Origin: Clostridia bacterium
Lineage (GTDB): Bacteria; Bacillota; Clostridia; Lachnospirales; WQUN01
Assembly: GCA_025997155.1 (NCBI GenBank)
Contig: BNUF01000135.1
Coordinates: 1-6,698 of the forward strand
Direction: 5' to 3'
DNA length: 6,698 nucleotides
The translations under genes and the position numbers were made by a program. This document shows, one piece after another, positions 1 through 6,296 of the stretch. Within the stretch, counting starts at the first letter, position 1, and each line of letters begins with the position of its first letter. The notes beneath the pieces are model-generated. The model worked only from the letters and a program-made list of their open reading frames with translations, had not been told where the DNA came from and searched no databases.

Positions 1-78
1 TTATATTGTTTCCATGATACGATATTAAAAGTAAAATAATCTCCCATTATTTTATTCGTCAACCTGAACAAGACTTCC

Positions 79-218
79 GAATTCGTCAAACCTAACCTTT
101 AAAACACAATTTGTCGGGGTATTTTAGCGTGCGTATCAACGAAAAAGACCGCCTTGTATATCGCGTTGTTGGCGACCACGTAGAAATCATTTCTTGCAAG
201 GGGCATTACGAAGATTAA
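79..218 (+). pseudogene. YoeB/Txe-family toxin, 3' remnant with frameshift
   Basis: From position 96 the frame reads PLKHNLSGYFSVRINEKDRL, followed by VYRVVGDHVEIISCKGHYED and a TAA at 216-218. This matches the conserved C-terminal half of YoeB/Txe mRNA-interferase toxins (typical pattern PEPLK-NLSGYWSRRIN--RLVY, ending in a HY-containing tail). The frame is blocked upstream by TAA at 93-95. Reading 85-93 in the neighbouring frame gives V-K-P, so loss of one G before 94 would explain the break: CCT-AA-CCT in place of CCT-GAA-CCT, which would restore KPEPLK. No YoeB-like N-terminus or YefM antitoxin is seen in bases 1-78, so the left edge is uncertain. Known toxins of the family are about 85 residues; only about 45 remain here. 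It is very probably non-functional. The match was judged from memory of the family, not by a search. Confidence 0.8.
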
Positions 219-237
219 TTAAGGGGAGAAATTCAAA

Positions 238-1701
238 ATGAGTACTATTGTTATAAACGGCAGTCCGCGCGGGGTTAAAAGCAACTCTTTCAAACTGGCG
301 GCGGCGTTTTTAGACGGGGCGGGCATAACCGATTATGAAGTTGTGGAATCGGCGAAACTAGACGTAAAGCCCTGCGCGGGCTGTTTCGGTTGCTGGAAGA
401 CCACGCCCGGCGTATGCGTCCTCAAAGACGATATGGCGGGCGTTCTAGGCAAACTCAAAGCCGCCGATTTGGTCGTGTGGGCGTTCCCGCTGTACTATTT
501 CTCCGTGCCGGGCGGGCTTAAGAACCTTATAGACCGCCAGCTGCCGATGAATCTGCCGTTTATGACGGGCGAGGAGGGCGGCGGACACCCCGCGCGTTAC
601 GACACTTCGCGGCGGCGAAACGTCGTCGTTTCGACTTGCGGGTTTTACACCGCCGAAGGTAACTACACCTCCGTCGACGCAATGTTCACAAAATATTACG
701 GCGATTTTGAAAAAATATACTGCGGGCAGGGCGAGTTGTTTTCCGTGCCTCAGCTGAGCTCCCGAACGGACGAGTACTTGTCGCACGTTAAGCGGGCGGG
801 GGCGGAATACTTGCGCGGAGGAATAACGCCCGAGACGCGCCGAGGCTTGAACGAACTTCTGTACCCCAAGGACGCGTTTGAGAAAATGGCGGACGCGAGC
901 TGGGGAGTGCAAAAAGCGGAGGACGGCGTTGTCGTCAAAGCGGACGAAAGTTTGACGTTTGTGCGGCAAATGGCCGCGTTATACAACAAGGCGAATTACG
1001 ACAAAGACCGCGTAATTGAGATGAATTTCACCGACATAGGCAAACGGTATCAAATCACCCTAACGGCGGAGGACGCAAAGGTCGCGGAGGACAACCTCAC
1101 CGCCGCCGACACGGTTATAACCACGCCCTTTGCCGTCTGGAAAGCCATATCAAAAGGCGAACTCCAAGGCTCGGAGGCTCTTATGCAAGGCAAGTACAGC
1201 GTCAAGGGCGACTTTTCGGCTATGCTTAAATGGGACGAGTTCTTTGGCGCGGGCAAAACGCCTAAACCACAGGAAACAAGCGGTTTCTCTAAACGCGCAA
1301 GTCTTTTAAACGGCGCGAATATCGCTGGCGCGGCGGCGGGAGCGGCGTTTTTGGTAAGCGGGGCGAACGACTGGTTTTTATTCGGGCTTGAGCTGTTTTT
1401 CGCGGCGTTTTGGGGTTCGTCCGTCTTCAAAAAAGTGCCGATTACCTGCTACTTCTCGGCGGGGAAATACGGCGGGGAGAAAATGCTCCAAAACCCGATT
1501 TTCACGCGAACAAACCGTATTCTGACGGCGTGTTGGGCGGTGGAATACCTGCTTATGGCGTCGGTCTTCGCCGTGCTTGAATTTTCGAACGCGCCGAGCT
1601 GGCTGGGTTCTCTGACATACCTGCCCGCGCCGATTTTGGGCGTGTTCACGGCGTGGTTCGCTAAATGGTATCCTGCAAGAATGGCGCGGGGGAGGGCATA
1701 A
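238..1701 (+). CDS. Iron-sulfur flavodoxin-like oxidoreductase with SCP2-like and membrane domains
   Basis: This is probably a membrane-anchored FMN-dependent redox protein. Residues 1-195 form a flavodoxin-like NADPH-dependent FMN reductase domain. N7-GSPRG-VKSNS14 is the FMN-phosphate loop, and W81-AFPLYYFSVPG92 is the second flavin-contacting stretch. Cysteines 46, 49, 52 and 60 have CX2CX2CX7C spacing, the compact motif known from Isf iron-sulfur flavoproteins, where it holds a [4Fe-4S] cluster. Residues 238-335 resemble an SCP2 sterol-binding-type domain (TTPFAVWKAISKGEL, then GKYSVKGD). Residues 355-475 contain about four hydrophobic segments (near 356-374, 378-396, 428-448, 455-475) and end in a basic tail. 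The ATG at 238 follows AGGGGAGA at good spacing. The next gene starts one base after the stop. The substrate is unknown; sterol binding should not be assumed. Domain calls are fairly secure, their joint function is inference. Confidence 0.85.
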   Translation: MSTIVINGSPRGVKSNSFKLAAAFLDGAGITDYEVVESAKLDVKPCAGCFGCWKTTPGVCVLKDDMAGVLGKLKAADLVVWAFPLYYFSVPGGLKNLIDRQLPMNLPFMTGEEGGGHPARYDTSRRRNVVVSTCGFYTAEGNYTSVDAMFTKYYGDFEKIYCGQGELFSVPQLSSRTDEYLSHVKRAGAEYLRGGITPETRRGLNELLYPKDAFEKMADASWGVQKAEDGVVVKADESLTFVRQMAALYNKANYDKDRVIEMNFTDIGKRYQITLTAEDAKVAEDNLTAADTVITTPFAVWKAISKGELQGSEALMQGKYSVKGDFSAMLKWDEFFGAGKTPKPQETSGFSKRASLLNGANIAGAAAGAAFLVSGANDWFLFGLELFFAAFWGSSVFKKVPITCYFSAGKYGGEKMLQNPIFTRTNRILTACWAVEYLLMASVFAVLEFSNAPSWLGSLTYLPAPILGVFTAWFAKWYPARMARGRA

Positions 1702-1702
1702 A

Positions 1703-1846
1703 ATGGCGGCACTTTCGGGAAAAAGGGACGAAACGGCGACACAGAACGAGGAACGCATTAACAAAGCTCTGGAGGAAGTGACAAAGGGCAAGGAAGTAAA
1801 GGTCGATTTTGACGAAAACGGAAATATTATCTGGCTCGACAGCTGA
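1703..1846 (+). CDS. Small 47-residue hydrophilic protein, coupled to upstream flavoprotein
   Basis: I do not recognise this protein. The ATG at 1703 lies one base after the upstream TAA and follows a strong GGGGGAGGG Shine-Dalgarno sequence inside the end of the upstream gene, at about 6 nt spacing. That arrangement argues for real, coupled translation. The product is highly charged, with no membrane segment and no cysteines. Its first half (residues 5-30) is polar and likely helical, with N15-EERINKALEEV26. The second half reads like a beta hairpin (K33-VDFDENGNIIWLDS47) with a D-E-N-G turn. It could be an accessory or regulatory subunit of the flavoprotein, or an unrelated small cytosolic protein. 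Codon use (GCG, GAC, AAG) resembles the neighbours. The existence of the gene is more certain than any role. Confidence 0.65.
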   Translation: MAALSGKRDETATQNEERINKALEEVTKGKEVKVDFDENGNIIWLDS

Positions 1847-1850
1847 AGTA

Positions 1851-2570
1851 TTACCTGCTCTCGATAAAAAGAAGGACGATAGTTTTGCCCCAGTCCGCGC
1901 TGTCGTGTACGCCTATGCCGATTTTGTCGAATTTCGCGTTATACAGGTTGCCGCGCTTTGAGATACTGTCCATAATTTCAAGATACGCGTTTTCGACGGA
2001 GATGTTTTTGGCGATATTTTCGGACGCGCTCTTGTACTCTATGTCCATTTTCTTAAGCATCGCAAAGGGCGTTCCGTATACGGGCGAATTATGCCCGAAA
2101 TAATCCTCCGTCACCATATCACGCGCCTTGATTTCGGCGGCTTTTGACAAAACGTCGTCTTGCGCAAAGGGCGTGAGGTTGTTTTCGGCGCGTGTGCGGT
2201 TAATCATATCAAAAAGTTTGTCCGCGTCGGTGATTTCGCCCGCGTCCTCGGAATCGTCCGCGCCTTGGGCGGTTTTCGCGGGGATTTTTCGGAGTTTCGA
2301 CACCTTTACGAATTTATACGAAACGACGCCGACGGAACTATCGGGAAGAAGAACAATGTACCAGTCGTCAAGCATACCCACCACCCTGAGGGTATCCCCA
2401 AAACCCGCGTACCCGACAGAAGGAAACCCCTCGCCCGCACCCGTCCTTACATTCAGCTTGTCGGCGGTGACGATTACCTCGTCCTCAATGGTATTTTTAC
2501 TAAGCTTGCCAGCGAATACCGTTTGGCACATAAGCAGCGAACTCAAAAACGACGCGAAAAATCTCCTCAT
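1851..2570 (-). CDS. Secreted SH3b-CAP (YkwD-like) domain protein
   Basis: This is an exported protein probably acting at the cell wall. Residues 1-20 are a Sec signal peptide: MRR, then a hydrophobic core, with likely cleavage after V-F-A20. Residues 31-92 form a bacterial SH3 domain (LNVRTGAGEGFPSVGYAGFGD, a D-D-W-Y segment, then G-V-V-S-YKFV), a fold that often binds peptidoglycan. Residues 95-115 are a polar acidic linker. Residues 116-239 are a CAP/SCP-PR1 domain of the YkwD type: MINRTRAENNL, Y157-FGHNSP163, S183-ENIA187, and F214-DKIGIGV221. H160 and E184 of the CAP site are present, but the usual second His of the GHR-NIL motif is Lys205 (S-K-R-G-N-L). The start at 2570 has AAGGTGG 7 nt upstream on the minus strand. 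The gene converges on the preceding operon, with 4 bases between stop codons. Biochemical activity of bacterial CAP proteins is largely unknown. Confidence 0.9.
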   Translation of the reverse strand: MRRFFASFLSSLLMCQTVFAGKLSKNTIEDEVIVTADKLNVRTGAGEGFPSVGYAGFGDTLRVVGMLDDWYIVLLPDSSVGVVSYKFVKVSKLRKIPAKTAQGADDSEDAGEITDADKLFDMINRTRAENNLTPFAQDDVLSKAAEIKARDMVTEDYFGHNSPVYGTPFAMLKKMDIEYKSASENIAKNISVENAYLEIMDSISKRGNLYNAKFDKIGIGVHDSADWGKTIVLLFIESR

Positions 2571-2601
2571 ATCATACCCACCTTTTTAATTTGTTAAATT
2601 T

Positions 2602-2630
2602 AGTATGATTAGTAAAAAAAATAATATTAA
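2602..2630 (-). promoter_or_regulatory. Possible weak promoter for the SH3b-CAP gene
   Basis: On the minus strand, TTAATA (plus 2625-2630) and CATACT (plus 2602-2607) are 17 bases apart and would start transcription about 20 bases before the CAP gene start. Each hexamer matches the sigma-A consensus at only four of six positions. In such AT-rich DNA this may be chance. Confidence 0.3.
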
Positions 2631-2645
2631 GGTAAATATTAGCAT

Positions 2646-2651
2646 TATAAT
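2646..2651 (+). promoter_or_regulatory. Possible -10 element for the ferritin-like gene
   Basis: A perfect TATAAT lies 6 bases before the GTG at 2658. The -35 position (2623-2628, AATATT) is poor. If used, transcription would begin near 2658, making a GTG 2658 start essentially leaderless and favouring the ATG at 2682. The region between the two divergent genes (2571-2657) is strongly AT-rich and must hold promoters for both. Confidence 0.35.
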
Positions 2652-2657
2652 ATATGG

Positions 2658-3068
2658 GTGATTATATTGACGGATATTATAATGCTGGTGGAACAGGCAA
2701 TATCGGAAAAAACAGACGAGACGGCGTATATGCGTCTTTTGTCCGAAAAGATGAAAAACAAGAACGACAAAGAGATTGTGCGGGGGATTTCGGCGGACGG
2801 CGAAAAACACCGCCTTATGTTTTTGAAAATTTACGAAAATATTTCGGGCGAACGTTACGGCGGAGGTTTTTCGCCGACCCCTCCCGACGACACGATTTTA
2901 CGCTCCTTTGAGGTAAATATCTTCAACCTTTCGAGTAACGTCGAATTTTATCGAAAAATTTATAACTTTGTAAAAGATGAGGAAATCAGGGATATTCTCT
3001 TCGAGATAATCACGGACGAACTCCTTAATATGCAAAAATTTTCCTACCTTTATTCTAAATATAAATAA
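2658..3068 (+). CDS. Ferritin-like helical protein with degraded metal sites
   Basis: This small all-helical protein resembles the ferritin-like/rubrerythrin-related family common in Firmicutes. The conserved frame is visible: D37-KEIVRGISADGEKHRLMF55, L56-KIYENISGE65, V95-EFYRKIYNFV105, and F115-EIITDELLNMQKFSYLY132. Functional relatives carry DExxH-type ligands. Here the first motif is D47-G-E-K-H51, with Gly in the Glu position. The second is D120-E-L-L-N124, with Asn for His. The residues around 90-95 lack the usual acidic ligands (N-L-S-S-N-V). A di-iron oxidase role is therefore doubtful. The start is unclear. GTG 2658 has no Shine-Dalgarno; TTG 2667 is preceded by GGTGAT (2657-2662), which fits the 16S 3' end; ATG 2682 is the first ATG in frame. 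The protein is cytosolic, with no signal peptide. It is transcribed away from the CAP gene and followed at once by the kinase promoter. Confidence 0.75.
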   Translation: MIILTDIIMLVEQAISEKTDETAYMRLLSEKMKNKNDKEIVRGISADGEKHRLMFLKIYENISGERYGGGFSPTPPDDTILRSFEVNIFNLSSNVEFYRKIYNFVKDEEIRDILFEIITDELLNMQKFSYLYSKYK

Positions 3069-3072
3069 ATCA

Positions 3073-3101
3073 TTTACAATCACCGAAATGCGGAGTATAA
3101 T
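3073..3101 (+). promoter_or_regulatory. Sigma-A-type promoter for the hybrid kinase
   Basis: TTTACA (3073-3078) and TATAAT (3096-3101) are separated by exactly 17 bases, a one-mismatch match to the sigma-70/sigma-A consensus. Transcription should start near 3108, giving a leader of about 34 bases before the kinase ATG. The -35 begins 5 bases after the stop codon of the ferritin-like gene, and no terminator hairpin lies between, so readthrough is also possible. Confidence 0.7.
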
Positions 3102-3141
3102 TAAATAAAAATCTTGTTTTTCGGCGTTAAGGCGGCAAGTT

Positions 3142-6100
3142 ATGAAAAAAAAGGAACCCACACACAAGAAAAATCTCAAGATTTGGATACAGCAGCTAGT
3201 TGTCGTCCTTTCTTTTGCTATAATGACGGCGACAGGCACGCTCTACATAGCTTCCGACATAGAAAACCGCTCGGGCAACTACTACGATTTGATTTTTCAG
3301 GCGACCGAGGTGCGAATCCGCAACAACCTGATAGGCGCGGAAGCTTCCATAGCGAGTGCGGCGCTTAGCATCTCCGAAATGCTTGACGAGGGGGCGAACC
3401 GCGAAACTATCGAGAACGCCGTTATCACGCGCAAAAACTGGCTGGCGGAGAACTACAACGCTATTTTCCACGACAACAGCGGCGTGTACGGATATATCGG
3501 CGGACAATATATAGACGGCGCGGGGTGGAAACCGTCCTCCGACTATGACCCGACGACGCGTCCGTGGTACGTTGGCGCGGCCGCCTCACGCGGCGCGTAC
3601 TATTACTGCGACCCGTATGTCGACAGAATGACGGGACGCGTCGTCGTCACCTTGTCGCGTGAATTTTTTGGCAGCGACGGCGAAAGTATGGGTGTTCTCG
3701 CAATCGACGTGCGGGACGAGTTTCTTGAAAGCCTTACGGAGGCAATCGCGCTCAATCTTAACGGACACGGGAGCGCCGTCCTTATGAGCGGCGACTTTGA
3801 GGTTATCGCCGCGAACGACAAGAATTTCACGGGACGCAACCTCCTTGTGACGCCGGAATTTGAAAAAATAATCAGGAATTTCAACACGGGAAACCGCGTA
3901 ATCAGAGACTTGCGAATACGAAACTACGATAAATCAAAAGCCGTCGTGAACGCCGAAAAACTTTCTAACGGTTGGTATCTGCTCATAATCACGCCCGAGA
4001 GCTGGTATTATCAAAGCGTCCGAAACGGCGCGGGCGTTCTTTTCGCGGCGGCTCTGGCGCTTGCGTTCATAGCTAGCTATGCCCTCCGCCGAATCGAAGC
4101 GAACGGCGAAACTCACGAAATCGACAACATATCGAAAACGTCTTTCCTTGCGCGTATCAGCCACGAGATACGCACGCCGATGAACACGATTATCGGTATG
4201 AGCGAATTGATATTGCGAAAGACTAGCAACGACGAAATCCATTCGCAGGCGGCAAACATTAAGACGGCGTGTACGAATTTGCTGTCAATCATAAACGACA
4301 TACTGGATTATTCCAAAATGGGCACGGGCGAGTTTAAGCTAAGCGTCGAGGAATACTCTTTCGCCGCGCTTATCAACGACATTTCGGGCATTATTTATGT
4401 ACAAGTTATGGACACGCCGCTGACTTTCACGGTGAACGTCGACGCGAATATCCCGCCTAGCCTAATCGGCGACGAAGTTCACGTGCGTCAGGTTATCCTC
4501 CATTTGCTTAACAACGCCGTAAAATATACGAAGAACGGGTTCGTGTCCCTTGACGTGACCGCCGACGTTTTTGAGGAGGAGCAAATCGCCTATCTGCGCT
4601 TTGAAATCAAGGACAGCGGCATCGGCATCGCCCCCGAAAACATAGGCAAACTTTTCAACGACTTCACGAGACTTGACGACAACAGCACCACGAGAGGCAC
4701 GGGGCTTGGGCTTTCGATTACAAAAAACATATGCGACGCTATGAACGCGGAAATATCGATACAAAGTGAAATCGGCAAGGGGTCGGAGTTCACCGTCGTC
4801 ATTCCGCAAAGATACTTGAAGTACAGCAAACTCACGAAAGTCCCCGACAAAGAAATCAACAGCCTTGTGTATGTGGAAAATCACTACTACGCGTCCTCTC
4901 TCGCGAATTCCCTAAAGTCTTTGGGTACGGAAGTAAAATCCGTCGTGACATACAGTCAATACTATGAGGAAGTTCGCAAAGACGACTACAACGTCGTTTT
5001 CGTTTCGGCGACCCACTTCGAGAGCGCGAACGACGTTATCGGACGATTGCGCCTGAGCAACCACCTTGTCGCGGTGACGGACCAAAAAAACTATGTGCGA
5101 AAAGAAGGAATCCAGACTCTTGTTATGCCCTCAAACATTATAGAAATCGCGTCAATCCTAAACAAGGACATGACGGAAGAGGACGAGGACGACGACTTCA
5201 CCGCCAGTTTTATTGCTCCTTCCGTTAAGGTGCTTGTCGTTGACGACATAAACACGAACCTCCTTGTAGCCGAGGGGCTTATGGAACCCTACGAAATGCA
5301 AATCGACACCTGCCTTTCGGGGGCGGAAGCTATTTCGCTCACAAGACACAACCGATATGACATAATCTTTATGGATCATATGATGCCCGAAATGGACGGA
5401 ATCGAGGCGACAAAACGCATACGTTCTCTCGAGGACGGAAGCGGCTATTTCGCCCACGTTCCCGTAGTCGCGCTCACGGCGAACGCCATGGCGGGAATGA
5501 AGGCGCGGTTTATCCAAAACGACCTTGACGACTTCCTAGCAAAACCGATTGAGTTTGAGAAACTTGACGCGGTGCTGTCGGCGTGGATTCCCGCCGAAAA
5601 AAAACAGCCCTATGTCCGCAAGGAAAATTTTGACGAATTTGAGGAAGACGACGATTACGCCTTAGACGCCGCGGCGTCAGCAGAGCCGACCCTCCATATA
5701 GACGGGGTTAATGTCAAAAAAGGGATTGCTATGACGGGCGGCACAATGAAAACCTATATAAAAACTCTGTCGGTCTACTATGAAGACGCGAAACAAAAAC
5801 TCACCCAGATAAACGAGGAGCTGGCGGAGGAGAACGCCGCTATGTACGCGACATATGTCCACGCCCTTAAGAGTGCGTCGGGGTCAATCGGAGCGGCGGA
5901 GCTTTCAAAACTCGCCGCCTTGCTTGAAGACGCCGCGAAAAGCAAAGATATGGCGTTTATCCACAAAAACAACAGCCGCTTTTTGGCAATGCTCGAAACG
6001 CTTGTGAGCGATATCCGCGTGAACGTCATAAGCAAACTTGACAAGGTTGAAAAATCGGACGGGGACGACGATATTCCGTTTTTGATTGAAACTTTGAAAA

Positions 6101-6288
6101 CCCTTAAAACAGCCGTTGACGATATGGATATGGGAACTATTGACAAATTATTGGCGGAACTTGACGCGAAAACTTGGGACAGCAGTATCGGCGAAGTCCT
6201 TGAAGAAATTTCCAACAATATCCTTCTTTTTGAATACGATGAGGTAACGGCGGCAATCGAAAATCTAATCAGCGAATACTCCAAATGA
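3142..6288 (+). CDS. dCache hybrid histidine kinase with pseudo-receiver, receiver and HPt
   Basis: This is a membrane sensor kinase with a full internal phosphorelay. TM1 is near residues 17-38. The extracellular dCache domain (about 40-292) contains Y135, R140-P-W142-Y143, P158-Y159-V-D161 and G184-VLAID189. TM2 is near 297-315. A linker of about 20 residues without HAMP leads to the DHp domain, with phosphoacceptor H341 in S-HEIRTPMN. The CA domain (about 440-556) has N458, the D491-SGIG box and G519-TGLGL. Residues 573-675 look like a receiver without its aspartate (VVFVSATHF). Residues 695-815 are an intact receiver: D701-D702, D745, T779, K801. The HPt domain (about 853-965) has H907 in HALKSASGSIGA. 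Residues 975-1048 form a helical tail. Acidic runs at 678-686 and 829-838 flank the receiver. AAGGCGG lies 6 nt before the ATG. No response regulator is in view; the aldo/keto reductase follows 8 bases later. Confidence 0.95.
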   Translation: MKKKEPTHKKNLKIWIQQLVVVLSFAIMTATGTLYIASDIENRSGNYYDLIFQATEVRIRNNLIGAEASIASAALSISEMLDEGANRETIENAVITRKNWLAENYNAIFHDNSGVYGYIGGQYIDGAGWKPSSDYDPTTRPWYVGAAASRGAYYYCDPYVDRMTGRVVVTLSREFFGSDGESMGVLAIDVRDEFLESLTEAIALNLNGHGSAVLMSGDFEVIAANDKNFTGRNLLVTPEFEKIIRNFNTGNRVIRDLRIRNYDKSKAVVNAEKLSNGWYLLIITPESWYYQSVRNGAGVLFAAALALAFIASYALRRIEANGETHEIDNISKTSFLARISHEIRTPMNTIIGMSELILRKTSNDEIHSQAANIKTACTNLLSIINDILDYSKMGTGEFKLSVEEYSFAALINDISGIIYVQVMDTPLTFTVNVDANIPPSLIGDEVHVRQVILHLLNNAVKYTKNGFVSLDVTADVFEEEQIAYLRFEIKDSGIGIAPENIGKLFNDFTRLDDNSTTRGTGLGLSITKNICDAMNAEISIQSEIGKGSEFTVVIPQRYLKYSKLTKVPDKEINSLVYVENHYYASSLANSLKSLGTEVKSVVTYSQYYEEVRKDDYNVVFVSATHFESANDVIGRLRLSNHLVAVTDQKNYVRKEGIQTLVMPSNIIEIASILNKDMTEEDEDDDFTASFIAPSVKVLVVDDINTNLLVAEGLMEPYEMQIDTCLSGAEAISLTRHNRYDIIFMDHMMPEMDGIEATKRIRSLEDGSGYFAHVPVVALTANAMAGMKARFIQNDLDDFLAKPIEFEKLDAVLSAWIPAEKKQPYVRKENFDEFEEDDDYALDAAASAEPTLHIDGVNVKKGIAMTGGTMKTYIKTLSVYYEDAKQKLTQINEELAEENAAMYATYVHALKSASGSIGAAELSKLAALLEDAAKSKDMAFIHKNNSRFLAMLETLVSDIRVNVISKLDKVEKSDGDDDIPFLIETLKTLKTAVDDMDMGTIDKLLAELDAKTWDSSIGEVLEEISNNILLFEYDEVTAAIENLISEYSK

Positions 6289-6296
6289 GGCGTGAT

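Noticed and set aside
1..78. Possible promoter or antitoxin remnant before the toxin fragment
   Set aside because: No -35/-10 pair with acceptable spacing was found, and none of the three forward frames resembles YefM/Phd or the YoeB N-terminus.
445..969. Minus-strand open frames under the flavoprotein gene
   Set aside because: Products are rich in Arg, His and Val with no family resemblance, and the plus-strand frame carries clear motifs throughout.
2520..2570. Lipobox at Cys15 of the CAP protein signal peptide
   Set aside because: The sequence before Cys15 is L-L-M; Met at -1 does not fit the lipobox, while V-F-A20 gives a normal signal peptidase I site.
2128..2597. Long plus-strand open frames opposite the CAP gene (2128-2589 and 2160-2597)
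   Set aside because: They lie antisense to a well-supported secreted protein, show no recognisable domain, and arise from the GC-rich codon bias of the minus-strand gene.
2622..2641. Inverted repeat TAATATT-N6-AATATTA in the divergent intergenic region as an operator
   Set aside because: The arms are made only of A and T in a very AT-rich stretch, so chance is a sufficient explanation without conservation data.
2654..2911. Alternative plus-strand frame starting at ATG 2654
   Set aside because: It overlaps the ferritin-like gene in another frame. Its product is Arg/Gly-rich without motifs, while the 2658 frame shows conserved ferritin-like segments.
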